Part shown: piece by piece, positions 1 to 10,900 of the stretch
How the letters are laid out: the number at the start of each line of letters is the position of its first letter
Position numbering within the stretch: position 1 is the first letter of the stretch
From: Zelonia costaricensis
Lineage: Eukaryota > Euglenozoa > Kinetoplastea > Trypanosomatida > Trypanosomatidae
NCBI GenBank assembly: GCA_030849075.1
Contig: JASAOO010003386.1
Coordinates: 1-50,881, forward strand
Reading direction: 5' to 3'
DNA: 50,881 nt
Position numbers and translations under genes: made by a program
Notes under the pieces: model-generated
Seen by the model: only the letters and a program-made list of their open reading frames with translations
The model's database searches: none
Told to the model about the DNA's origin: nothing

Positions 1-680
1 GGTCACAACAACTCAGAAGGGGAACGCGTGGGAGGCAGGGGAGGGAGGAAGGGGGGGACTTCGCAGGAGAAGAGAGGAAGAAATGAGCGGAAATGAGACG
101 GGGGTTGATGAGGCACAGAGGCAAAGAAGCGTATGCCCAGAGGGAAGCGCGGACAGTCGAGGAGAGGCAAGGAAAACGAGGTACGAGAGTGGTGTGGAGC
201 GGAGGTGGAACGGCACGCGGGTATCGGCAAGCCCGAGGGGTCTCGACGGTCGAAGTGGGGGGAGTGAGCAGGGCAACAAGAGAGAGTGGGAGACGGCGAC
301 GCGGCAGCACTCGGCCTACACGCCAGAGATTTGTAGGGCGCAGAAAAGAAAAGGGCAAGCCAGGAGCCTCTCACGAGTGAGTGGATAAAAACAGTGGAAA
401 CCTCAGAAATAGGGAACACTTGAGGACGGCACGACCCGCTGAGTGATTCACGGAGGGGATACCGGCAGAGTGAGGGGTGACCCTACGTACACACACAGCG
501 CAAACCACGAAGAGAAAGGTGGAAAGGAGGGAATAGCACAAGTGAGACACGCGCGCGGGCAGCAGCGAACACACGCACAGACGCACGGCGGCGAGGTCAA
601 GTGGGGGAAAGCGAGGATGAAGGAGAGAGGGAGAGGAGCACGAGATGGAGATGAATTGGTGAAAGTCAAAGTAGCACACT

Positions 681-696
681 CACACACACACACACA
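681..696. repeat. (CA)n microsatellite
   Basis: A dinucleotide run in the non-coding gap. It reads as TG on the coding strand. Confidence 0.9.
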
Positions 697-1187
697 AACG
701 CGCGCGGTGGCAAAAAGGTGCTGCGGCAGCCCAAGCACGGTGGAGAGAGCAAGAGAGAAAAGAAAAAAACAGGCCCAGTAGGGGGGGCGCACAGAAGAGT
801 AGAGTCAAGCTTACACAGTGGGTAGGCGAAGCAAGACACGAGGAACTGAAATACACGCACGGGCACACGCACACACAAAAAAAGCGCACAAGTCAAGTGT
901 GAAAAGAGAGGACCAGAGAACGAGAAGGAGAAGAGGACAGTGTTTAAGGTCGAGGACGGACCACGAGACGAGGCAACGACGCGAAAGGGTCAGAACGCAA
1001 GAAAAAGGGAAAACCCATAAACGAAACAGCAGCCCGAACGAGAGGAGAATGATACAGGAAGTGGCACCGGCACTTCCCTCCCGTTTTTCTTGCTTTTCTT
1101 TCTTTCCGCGCTTCCTTTCGGGAGAGGAGTGGTGTGGCACAAAAGAAGAAGTGGGGGAAAAAAGAGACGCGAGAGAGTAGCGCAAAC

Positions 1188-1213
1188 CACACACACACAC
1201 ACACACACACACA
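1188..1213. repeat. (CA)n microsatellite
   Basis: About 13 uninterrupted CA units in non-coding DNA. Confidence 0.95.
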
Positions 1214-1645
1214 GCAAAGGGGATCCACGTTGACCGACGCACGCCGGGTGTGTGCGAGTGAAGGGAGAGGAGAGGAAGAGCCGTCGAATGCGCAGCCTCC
1301 GCCTCGCCAGACTCACCGATCCCGACTCGAAAGAGGGAAGTGGTAAAGACGCGGACGGGGGGGTATGCGGTATGCACAGGCGATGCCGCAGTACGAGCGA
1401 GGACGGTGTGTGTGCGTGTGTGTTTGTGCCCAGGAGCAGGAGCGTTTCAGGCGTAGGGAGAGGCGTCGTGGGCTGACAAAGAAGTGCACCAGCTTCAGCT
1501 TGGGTGTATGGAAGGAAAAACAAGAGTCCGGAAAGGGAGGACGGCAAACAGAAAAGCTGCCTTTTGCCGTACTCGAATGGAAGCAGTGTATACCCGTGCG
1601 GCCGCGACGTCAGCTGCGAGCGATGGCGGCAGTCCGGGCAGCACG

Positions 1646-1667
1646 ACACACACACACAGACACACAC
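1646..1667. repeat. (CA)n microsatellite, interrupted
   Basis: A CA tract with one GA interruption in the same non-coding gap. Confidence 0.9.
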
Positions 1668-3461
1668 TGAAAAAACAGTGGTAGACTCGCAACGCCGAGG
1701 TCGGCACACGCGCAGAGGATGAAAGGAGCAAGCGAGCGAGGGAGAACCGGCGAGATCAACACGAGGCAGAACGGAACTGCAACGCCGGCAGAGCACGAGC
1801 GCACGGATCCAAAATGATGCGGAAGGAATGGCGCTCAAAGACGCCGTTGAGGGAAAGACGAAGTGGGGAAAAAAGAAAGACGAGAAACCGGAAAAAAAAG
1901 TCGCGACGAGACGCAAGAAAGGAGAAATCTCGAAGTGAGGCTCCACGGAGGGCGCAATCAAGGTGGCTGCGCGTGACACGCGATGCAGTCCACGGCACAA
2001 GCTGGACAGGTAGGACGCGGAGGAGGAGAGAGAAGAGCGCAAGTTATAGTCTCTTCTCTGCCTGAGCGCCGCACGTCTACACGCACTCCTGGGCTTCCTC
2101 TGACACTGAAACGAGGAGAGCTTGCTGGTCGGGTGTCAGGACGGGTGTGCCGTTGAGTCAACGCAAACGCCTGCTCACCCCTCAGCAAGTCGCCTATCGG
2201 TGGATCCTCTTGTTGGCACTATCCGTATGGCCGTTTTTTTTTTTTCTTCGTATGGGGAGGCGGGCTGCGTGACGGCTGACACGGCGGCTTTGCGGTACAC
2301 AACACGATGGCGATGAGGGCCTGCCTCGTCGAAAACCTTGGTGCTTGACCACCGTCGTTGCCTCTTCTCTGCTTGAAGTTTCTCTCCGTCGTCCTCGCTC
2401 CGGCGGCGTTGTTGCGGATGCTGTTTACGTAGCAGCACCAAACACCGCTAATATTGACTCCTTCTTCCCCTCTTTTCGCGTGTTTTGCGAGGCGCAAGTG
2501 AAACGTGGAGGCCGCCACGTCGTCAAGCACACGTGCCTTCTGGTCCGCGAGAGAGAGCTGCGGTGTTCGAGCGCGCGGGCGGGAGCAGCGAATGCAGTGC
2601 ACTTGAGGGCGAGATCGCGGCCGTGCGACAAGCTGGCGCAATCAGAGAAAGAAAAAGCAGAAAGAGAGGGTTGAGGAGAGGCGGTAACCACGGAGGGAGA
2701 GTGGGAAGGCCTGGGGTCGCCTGTATGAGGGTTCGGTGTACTCAAAAGCAGCAAGAGAGGGGAACGGATGGCGGCTCGTGGTGTACGCTGGCGCAGTGGG
2801 CGGTGTTGTGCACGGTGTGCAGCAGGGAAATGGCAAAAAAAAAGCCAGTTTGTACGGTATGGGGAGTGAACGTGACCAAGAAACGTGCGTCGCAGTGCAC
2901 GCCGGTGTGTGGAACAGAGAGAGAGAGAGGTGGGATGAAGTGTGGCAGCGCGGATGTGGGTATGTATTTCGTGCGCGAGGTCACGGGCGTGTGCGGGTTC
3001 GGCGCAGCGCCGAAAGACGAAGAGCGGAGGAGAACAAAGGGGGGGGGGGCAACGGGAGTTGGAAAGTGGCGGGGGAGTCCAGGCAGCCGTGCGAAGGCGG
3101 TGTGCGGGGCCGTGACATCCACGGTTGCACGCCCCGTGCCTCACGAGAGAGGCTTCATGTGCGTGTGTCACAGGACGCGGGGTGAGAGATAGCAGAACGG
3201 ACGGGACCGTGGGGTCGCCGCCACAGCAGAGACAACAAAAAGAAGGTAGCAGAAAAGGACAAAGACATGCACGACAGACACGCCGCACACGCGCGTCGAG
3301 TGCCGCCGCCGTCGCCTCGCTGAGAGTCCGCCGAGGTGCACCGGACGCCCCAGCTGCCGCCTGCCAAGAGAAAGAGGAGAGGGGGCGGAGGAGCTGAGCA
3401 GAGCGACGTCGTCGTGCAGCGGCCCACGCGCCAAGTGGGGACGCAGACGCCGCGGCACCTT

Positions 3462-6400
3462 CTACGCACGAGGCAAACGGAGAGCCGTGGCGGCGGCGGC
3501 GGACTCGTGGGCGCGGGGACGCCGTCGCACGTCATCGACTTTCCGGCCCTCGCTGCGGTCGTCCAGCACACTCCCCTCCACAAAGCGGAGCACGTTAACG
3601 CTCTTCCTGAACTTGAGGAACGAGGCCCACGCCACCCGAGCGCCGCCACCAAGCCAGTGAAGCTGTTGAGCGGCGTTGCAGTTCTCGTGCACTTCAGCTT
3701 TGTGGAGCTCCATCCACGCGGCGGCGGCCTCTGCAGCCGATGCCGCGTCGGTGTCCTTGGTGTCTGCCGTGTACGTGAGCAGCTGCAGCAGGCGGGGATT
3801 CCGCCTTGCGCCCGTCTCCTCCATCGTGCGGCGCACGTACAGGGCCCCGAGTGTCTCCACACGGTGCAGGGAGAGGGGCAGCCGCAGAAGCGTGACCAGC
3901 GACGTCGATCGTCCGTCCACGCCGACACTGCGAAGGCGCACCTGCTCGTTCACCAGGTCCTCCGTCGCCGGCACGGGGAGCTCGTGGGTCTCGTACCACC
4001 GCCGCAGCTCCCCCGCTGTCGTCAAGGAGAAGGAGGGGTACCGAACCATGTGGTGCAGCGCCAGCCGCGGCAGCACGTGCACCAGCTCGGTCGCCCTCTC
4101 ACCCTTCTCTCTGCGGAGGCGCACCACTGGGAAGCGCGTCATCTCGCGTGCGCACACGTAGTGTGGCAGTGCGCTGAAGGCCGATGCCATCTGCCACGCC
4201 GGCGTTGCCTCGCAGCACCGCCGCCGCCACTCGTAGAAGCAGATGAAGCCCGCGTACTCCTCCTGCTTCGCGCGCCAGTAGGCCCGCTCCAGCTCCGTCG
4301 CGTGGCACGTGTACGGCGTAAACAACCCCTCCGGTGGGGGGCGGAAGTCGACAATCACGCCGGGGCGCCCGTCGTCCAAGAAGACGGGCTGACCTTCCCA
4401 CAAGAAGACGCCAGCGCTCGCGGGAACCACGGCGGCCTGCCAGAAGTCAAGGCTCGTGTAAGACTGCTGCTCGCACGCGACTCGAGCGCCAGCACTACCG
4501 CGGGTCTCGCTCGTGGCCGCCTGCGATTCGGCCCGCGCAGCCTCGGCGCTCGGGTCGACGTCGTATCGCTTGTGCTCGCGCAGGAGCTGCATCCGCCGCC
4601 ACTCCTCCACCGATGTCGCAACGCGCGCCCGCAGCTGCGCCGCCGGCACGCGTCTCAGCGCACCGGCAGAAGATGGTGCGGCAGCGGCGGCGTCCGTGCA
4701 CAGACATGGCGGAGCAACGGCGGTTGGCCAGCGCTGATGCGCCTCCTGCCACACAAGAACCCAACCCGTACGAGCCATTCGTTGAAGCATGAAGCCCACC
4801 ACCTCCTCGAGCGAGCGCTCCACCTCGCGCCCTTCTGTGGAGCTGGCCCCTGCCGCCGCAGGCGCAGCGTTCCCCGCCCCCCCGTCAGCAGTTGCGCCGT
4901 GTACAACCTGCTCCTCGCCATCGTGCCAGCATCCCGTGTCCGTCGGAGGCACGAACAACTCGCGTGTCACGGCGAAGGCGATGCGGAGGTGGAACCGGCC
5001 CTCCCGGGGGTCTGTGACTGGCCACACAAAGACCCCACGCAACAAAGAAAGCCGTCCTAGATAGCGGATTGCAGCCTCCACAAGCGAGCGCGTGTGCTCG
5101 GACGAGCCAGGTGTGCGGCCGCCTGTAATTGCCCGGTTCGTGGCGGCAATCAGGCTGAGTAGACAGTTGTACCTACGTTGGACGGAAAGCTTCGGGGCAG
5201 CGGGCGGGTGTGACTCGGTCCAGCGGCAGAAGGCCTCCCAGCTGTTGCTCTCAATCCGCTCGCGGCAGAACTCCAGCACGAACACGTCCGAGATGGACGC
5301 TTCGCGGGTGAGCAACGGACCAGCATCCGCGACGAGGGTAGTGAAGTAACGCGGCCTGCAGCGCGGCGCGCCCTCTAGGTCACACGCTGCCGTCCGCTGG
5401 GCCTGTCCCGGCGCCGTCGCCGCCGGCAAAGCGCTCAGGCGCAGCATCACGGCCGCCTCCGTCGCGTTGGCCAGCCACGCCCGTTTCTGCTCTGCGCTCT
5501 TCGCTGGGGCATCGGCAACGAGGGCGTAGGGCGGATAGGCCAGCGTGCCCATCTTTTTCAGCAACAGCCGTGGATCAAAGTCGCTGTCCCGTCGCAGGGT
5601 GAGGACGTGCAGCGCCAGGGCAGCGCCGGCCGCAACGCCGTCGCCACGCAAAACGGGGGTTCCATCTTTCTTGAGGCCGTGCATGGCTTTCAACTGGGAC
5701 AGCACCGGCGACAGCCATGAGTTCCCTCTGAGCCACTGGACGGGCGCTTTCTCGCACAGCACCACCGGTACCCTCAACACCGGCTTTCCCGCCACCGCCC
5801 CAGGCGCCCTTCCAGGCACCCCCGGCGTGTACACTGCGCCGCCGTCGAAGCGGAGACCGAAGCGCTGCAGCGGCTGCAGCGCGGCGTGCAGTGTGGATCG
5901 TGCCGACAGCGTGCACCACTCGACGCGGCACCACTTACACGCGACCCTGACCGGCCTCGACTTCTTCAACAGTCTGCTGCTCGCCAGGTTCGGCGCTTTT
6001 CCCGACAACAGATCCCACTCAACGCCGAGGAGCAATTTCAGGCTCACCAGGTCGGTGTTGGCAACGACGACCAGCGACGCCACCTCCCCTTGTCGCGCGC
6101 GCAGCAGGACGTCGCGCCACGCTGTCACGACGCGCTGCAGCTCAATCAAGGGGTCGGTGAGAATGAGTGGCACCACCCAGTGGACCGTGCTCAGTGGCGG
6201 CTCCGCGCCGGTGCATGCCGCCGACGCTGGCGGCAAGGTGGCATCGTGCTGAGCGTCGTCGTCCGGCCACGCCAACACTTGCGGCACCGTCAGCGGTGTA
6301 GTGTGGTCAGCCGAGTTCCGCCACCCACCCTTGCTCTCCCACCAGCCCTCCTGCAGGAGGGAGCAGAAGCTGTTGGTGAACTGGGTTGACGCGCTCTGCC

Positions 6401-6902
6401 GCAGTGCCTCCACGTCGACGGCGGGGGGGGAGACCGCTGCGGCCGGCCCTTCTAGCCCCGTGTCCCTCTTCTCTCTGCCCTCGGCAGCTGCCGCCATCAT
6501 CGCCCGAGGCACCGCCTTCGCGACGTCGACGTAATCGCGCGTCTCCCGACACCCCTTCGGCCCGAGAAGCGCGGCGCTGTGCTTCACAACACGGAGCGAC
6601 GCGGGCAGGGGGGGAAGTGTGTCGCCCCCGCCGTGGGCAGCGCCCGCAGCGGGGTGCAATGCACCGCCGCCGGAGTAGGCGCTCCACGCCACAGACGGCA
6701 GGATGCGGTACAGCGCGCCGGCAACGCTGAAGGTGCTGCCCGCCACCACCACCACTGGACTCCGACTGGGCTCGCGCAGACGCGACGCGATGGCGGCCAC
6801 TTGGCACGCGCCGTGTCGCTTGTCATCCCTTGGAAGCCGATGAGGCGTCAGTGCGACCGTGGTTGTCAAACATTGAGTCCGGTGAGCACGGGATGCGCGC
6901 AT
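3462..6902 (-). CDS. Conserved-looking hypothetical protein, 1146 aa
   Basis: I do not recognise this protein. The start is the ATG at 6900-6902. It is the first ATG downstream of a good spliced-leader acceptor candidate at 7101-7102, and no other ATG lies between them. The open frame continues upstream to 7340, but that part is low-complexity Pro/Ser/His and looks like untranslated leader. The body has normal protein composition, with scattered Trp and aromatic clusters. One segment around residues 235-300 is Leu/Val-rich and includes LVVVANTD. Another around residues 840-960 includes GVIVDFRPPPEGLF followed by a Tyr/Trp/Arg-rich stretch. I see no clear membrane segment or catalytic motif. 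The C-terminus is Arg/Ala-rich. The Arg-rich N-terminus would be compatible with a mitochondrial presequence, but that is inference only. Its neighbour upstream is the cyclase-like kinase receptor. Confidence 0.8.
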   Translation of the reverse strand: MRASRAHRTQCLTTTVALTPHRLPRDDKRHGACQVAAIASRLREPSRSPVVVVAGSTFSVAGALYRILPSVAWSAYSGGGALHPAAGAAHGGGDTLPPLPASLRVVKHSAALLGPKGCRETRDYVDVAKAVPRAMMAAAAEGREKRDTGLEGPAAAVSPPAVDVEALRQSASTQFTNSFCSLLQEGWWESKGGWRNSADHTTPLTVPQVLAWPDDDAQHDATLPPASAACTGAEPPLSTVHWVVPLILTDPLIELQRVVTAWRDVLLRARQGEVASLVVVANTDLVSLKLLLGVEWDLLSGKAPNLASSRLLKKSRPVRVACKWCRVEWCTLSARSTLHAALQPLQRFGLRFDGGAVYTPGVPGRAPGAVAGKPVLRVPVVLCEKAPVQWLRGNSWLSPVLSQLKAMHGLKKDGTPVLRGDGVAAGAALALHVLTLRRDSDFDPRLLLKKMGTLAYPPYALVADAPAKSAEQKRAWLANATEAAVMLRLSALPAATAPGQAQRTAACDLEGAPRCRPRYFTTLVADAGPLLTREASISDVFVLEFCRERIESNSWEAFCRWTESHPPAAPKLSVQRRYNCLLSLIAATNRAITGGRTPGSSEHTRSLVEAAIRYLGRLSLLRGVFVWPVTDPREGRFHLRIAFAVTRELFVPPTDTGCWHDGEEQVVHGATADGGAGNAAPAAAGASSTEGREVERSLEEVVGFMLQRMARTGWVLVWQEAHQRWPTAVAPPCLCTDAAAAAPSSAGALRRVPAAQLRARVATSVEEWRRMQLLREHKRYDVDPSAEAARAESQAATSETRGSAGARVACEQQSYTSLDFWQAAVVPASAGVFLWEGQPVFLDDGRPGVIVDFRPPPEGLFTPYTCHATELERAYWRAKQEEYAGFICFYEWRRRCCEATPAWQMASAFSALPHYVCAREMTRFPVVRLRREKGERATELVHVLPRLALHHMVRYPSFSLTTAGELRRWYETHELPVPATEDLVNEQVRLRSVGVDGRSTSLVTLLRLPLSLHRVETLGALYVRRTMEETGARRNPRLLQLLTYTADTKDTDAASAAEAAAAWMELHKAEVHENCNAAQQLHWLGGGARVAWASFLKFRKSVNVLRFVEGSVLDDRSEGRKVDDVRRRPRAHESAAAATALRLPRA

Positions 6903-7992
6903 GGTCGCTGTGTGAGCACACCTTCGCGCAGCCCTACCCCCCCCCCTCCCCTTCCCCCGCGGTGCGTCCTGTCCGGAGGCTCGAGGACAAGCCCGAGAGT
7001 CCCGCGAAAGAGGATGTTCTTGCGGACGTGGGTGCGAGTGTCCTCGAGAGGAGGGAGGGACGGGGGGGCCAAGGCGCCGTCTGCAGTGTGAGCGGTACGT
7101 CTGTGGGAATAACGATGGGGGGAGGGGCGAAAAGGGGGAGGAGGGTGGCTGAAGAAGCAAGTGTGCCTTTGCGAAATGATGCTTGGGCCTGGGGACAAGA
7201 GGTGGGGAGCAAGGGTGGGGAGGCTCATTCTTCTTTTTTGGAGGAGGAGGCGGAGGCTGGCTGGCTCGAGGGGAGAGGGAGAGCGCTATTCCTTTGTTCT
7301 CTGTGCATCGCCTGCGCTTTACGTGGCGCGGAGGGCACACTTTTTCGGGCCCTCTCTCCGTCCTTTGCGTTTCCTCTTCCCCTTACGGCCACGGTGTGAT
7401 GGGGGGAGGGGAGGGAGGGGGGGGGAAGGAGACGCGTGCACGGGGACTTCGGCTTCTGGTTGTTGATGATGTGCGTTCGCTACACCGCGCCATCGCAAAG
7501 GTGGTCCTCTTCACGTACTTGGGCGCTTATGCTTTGCACACGCGTTCAGCACTGAGATTGAGAGAGGTGCTGGTGTAGGTATGGAGCAGGGGGGGGGACG
7601 ACCCTCTGGTACGAGCGAGGCTGCCGTGGGTGAGCACCGCGAGGTGCAGCCAGCATGACCGCACGCCGCACAGGTGCCGAGGAGGGGAGGGGCAACGCAG
7701 CCTAGCTTCCGCGACGACAGCGCCCCCCCCCCCCTCCGTCTACCGTCTAGCAATCACAACGAGCACATAGATCTGGGACGAGCAGCGGAAGTCAGCGGGT
7801 GTCGACGGTATGCGGTGGCAGCTTTCTTCTTTTCTTCTGTCGGCACACGAAAACCCGCAGCTCCCGCTAAGCGCGAGGGCGATGGGCAACGGCGCCAGCG
7901 CCTTGAATACATTCGAGATTCAAAGAAGACAAGAAGCAGTGAGCGGAAGGAACGCGAGCAGGCGGTGCCGCCACCGGCGTATGCGTGCCCGC
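6903..7992. other. Intergenic region between 7993 gene and 3462 gene
   Basis: This gap holds the 5' leader of the 3462-6902 gene and the 3' UTR of the kinase receptor. Coding-strand polypyrimidine tracts lie at about 7104-7150 and 7400-7435. I see no gene here. Confidence 0.7.
7101..7102 (-). promoter_or_regulatory. Predicted spliced-leader trans-splice acceptor AG
   Basis: On the minus strand a long C/T tract (about 7150 to 7110) ends in TTATTCCCACAG. Using this AG would give a 198-nt leader with no ATG before the start at 6902. Confidence 0.5.
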
Positions 7993-10900
7993 TCACAGCA
8001 CAAAACGGAACGACAGCAGGTCGTTGACGGTGGGGCGCTCACCGGGCTGGGTGCGGCAGCACGCCTGCGCAAACTCCTTCGCCGCCACAGGGAGGTGGCT
8101 CGGTATCATCGGCACGATCTCGCCGAGACCCACAGCCTGCACAAAGGCCACCTCGCGCAGCGTCACGCAGTCGCCGTGCTTGGCGCGCAGCTTGCGCGTC
8201 CGCCAGTGCCACGGCAGACGGCCCAGCAGCATCTCGAGGAACGAGATACCGAGGGAGAAGATGTCCGAGGCGGCAGTAGGCAAATGGCCGGACGCCACCT
8301 CCGGGGACGTGTACACCGCCGTCCCGCGAAACTCCAGCATGCCGTTCGAGCGCGCCAGGTCTGCCGCCTCCGACACCGTCGACCCAAAGTCGGACAGCTT
8401 GCACACGCCGTCGGCGCCGAGCAGGATGTTGTGAGGCTTCACATCGCCGTGCGTGATGCCGCCCCGATGCAGGCCGGCCAGCCCGTGGAGGATGTCCACC
8501 ATGTACCGCCGCACCAGCGACTCCGGCAGCACGCCGAAGCGGTCGATCGTGTTGCGCAGGGAGCCGCCCGGGGCGTACTCCATGATAATGCCGATGTGCG
8601 CCTCCGTCCACGTGGAGGAGATGTACTGCACCACGTTCAAGTGCTTCAGCGTCGACATGATGTTGATCTCCTTGTGCAGCCGCGCCTCAGGGATGTTGCG
8701 GTTCTTCTTTGGCAAGAACTTGATCGCCACCTGCAGGCCGTCGTCGGCGATAGCCTGGTACACAATGCTGGACGGGCTCGAGTGCTCCGGCCGCCGAGCC
8801 CGGTTCCAGCGCTGCCCGTTGCCGTCCACCAGGCACAGCGGAATCACGTCCGCGGCTGGCCTGCCCACGTCGACCGGCATGAGGTCCTCGTCGTCGTCGC
8901 CGCCGCCGTCCGAGTACGAGGCAAAGTCGATCCACTCGATCAGATCCTCGTCTGCCTCGTCCTCCGCCCCGTGCCCGACCAGCTCCGCGGCGACAGAGTC
9001 GGTGACTGCGGTGTCGCCGCCGGTGCCGTCCACGCGCCGCTGCGATGAGTCGACGGGTCCTGCGAAAGACGACGCGCCGCCCGCGGCACCCTCGCCATTG
9101 CCACCGCCCCTCTCGCCGTCCGCGCGCGAGCGCACGAGTAGGTTGCTGTCCTGCATGAAGCCGCTCGCGGAGATGGGACCGGGCGCGAAGAGGCAGTTCT
9201 TGTGCGTCGCGGTCATGAAGCGCATCACAAACCGCATAAAGCCGCGGCAGTTGCGGACGCCGAGCGCCCGACTCAAGAACCGCATCGGAGGCGCCTGGGA
9301 GCGGCTCATGTACGGCGTCGTGTTGCCTGCCTGCAGCCGCTCGTCGCAGAGCTGCACAAAGTGCTCCGCCGTTGGGTCGGCGGCACCGACACGCACGTAG
9401 GCTCGCCGCGCACTGACGTAGTCGCCGACGCGCATGTACTGGAAGCCGGTCCGGAACAGCTCGGCCGTGCACTGCATCTCTGCCAGGTTGCCGACACTGG
9501 CGTCGCGCAGCTCGTAGAGCGTGTACGGCGCCTCCTGGAGCGGAACCGCCACCACTTCGAGCGGGATGGTCTCGTAGAAGTCGAGGTGCTTGGCCGTCGG
9601 CTGCGTTACCACGATGCGGTTGAAGGCGAAGCGGTGCAGCACGTTGGGGATCTGCGTGAAGTGCATCGCATCGAAGACGACGCGGCTCTTGCGGCCCGTC
9701 TCGCTGCCGCAGGTGCCCACAAGGAAGTTGCTGGTGTCGATCTGAATGCTGATCTGCCGCGCGTTCTCGGACCGCACGCGGCGCTGCACCGCCAGGGCAA
9801 AGTCGCACGCGTGCTTTGCGTGTAAGGGGAGCGAGGTGAGGGCGTTGAAGGTGACCACCACGTAGTCGGGCCGCAGAAACTGCAGGCAGCCGCGGAACTC
9901 ACCGGCAGCGGCGTACACGACGCGGAAGAAGTCCTCCAGCAGCACCTCGTTCGCGTCGAGGGTGTAGGGTCGCATGATCCACACCATCGTGCAGTACCGC
10001 TTGTGGAACTGGTTCACCTTCTCGTTGAACACCTTGGTGTTGAGGAAAACATGTTGCTGCCACTGCCGCGACACCCACCCCGCCCCCGGCTCACCGGTCG
10101 CGAGGTTCACCGAGGTCAGGTTCGACGTGCCCGCCGTCTCCGGCAGCTCGCCCTCTGTGACTGCGGCACTCGTGCTGGCGGACCGGACCAAGCCGAGGCT
10201 GCTGCCGCGCCGCCTCACACCGGCGTGCTCGCCAGCCGCGTCGCCGTCCGTGTCGCTCAGCTCGTCGCCCTCGGCGACAAGCAGCGGCCCCGGGATCACC
10301 GTCTTGAGGGCCATGAGTTGCTGCTGCACATGCACGTACGCAGACTCCAGCGCGACGAGCTCAGTAATGCGGGAGTGGGGCACGGCGGGCTGCGCAGGGT
10401 CGGCGGTGAATTGCAGCTTCGACGACGCCTTCAGCGCCGCGGTTAGCTGCAGGATGGCGGTGCGCAAGTAGACGGCGACGTAGTAGGACACCACGGCCGT
10501 CGCCAGGGCGGCAGCCAGCATTGTCAGCGAGAGGGCGCGCAGCGTCTGCGAGATTTCAGTGAAGTCTGCCTGCAGCACCACCGACACGAACGCCGCTCCG
10601 GAACCGCCGAAGTTGCTGCCGGACGTGACACGCACGGTGGCGACCTGTCCGTCGTAGTGAAACGAGGCAACCACGCCGTCCGCGACGGCGGCTGCCAGCT
10701 CGCTCGTCTGCGCCGCGTTGCTCGACCGGTTGCGGCGGCGTGCCAGATGCTCAACGGCAGCCTTCATGAGAGGGTGGGTGACTTGCTCGATCGTGAAGGG
10801 GGTAAAGAGGGTGTTGTTGCTGGGCGAGAACTTCAGCGACTGGTTCCACGAGTTCGCAATCACCATGTTTTCCATCGGGTCGACCATCATGTAGCATCCG

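Larger units (their letters stand above)
1..3461. other. Non-coding gap, probable 3' UTR and intergenic
   Basis: No open frame here looks like protein. The long minus frames (for example 990-2042 and 2425-3288) are rich in Ser, Pro, Leu, Arg and Cys and are interrupted by CA-repeat translations. The stretch lies downstream of the stop of the 3462-6902 gene. It probably holds that gene's 3' UTR and the 5' flank of a gene beyond the left edge. It contains CA tracts near 681-696, 1188-1213 and 1646-1667, and a T run near 2233-2245. Confidence 0.7.

Noticed and set aside
990..2042. 350-residue minus-strand frame
   Set aside because: Ser/Leu/Phe/Cys-rich with CA-repeat translations. It has the look of a C/T-rich UTR read as protein.
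2789..2799. Second TGGCGCAGTGG match
   Set aside because: The flanks do not share the hairpin, the closing pairing or the T run of the 26921 element. Probably chance.
2425..3288. 287-residue minus-strand frame
   Set aside because: His/Arg/Pro-rich without any motif. It lies in the 3' flank of the 3462-6902 gene.
3336..5060. 574-residue open frame on the plus strand
   Set aside because: It lies wholly opposite the 3462-6902 gene. Its Arg/His/Pro composition is typical of the antisense of GC-rich coding sequence.
7810..9048. 412-residue open frame on the plus strand
   Set aside because: Antisense to the kinase domain of the receptor gene, which has clear motifs on the minus strand.
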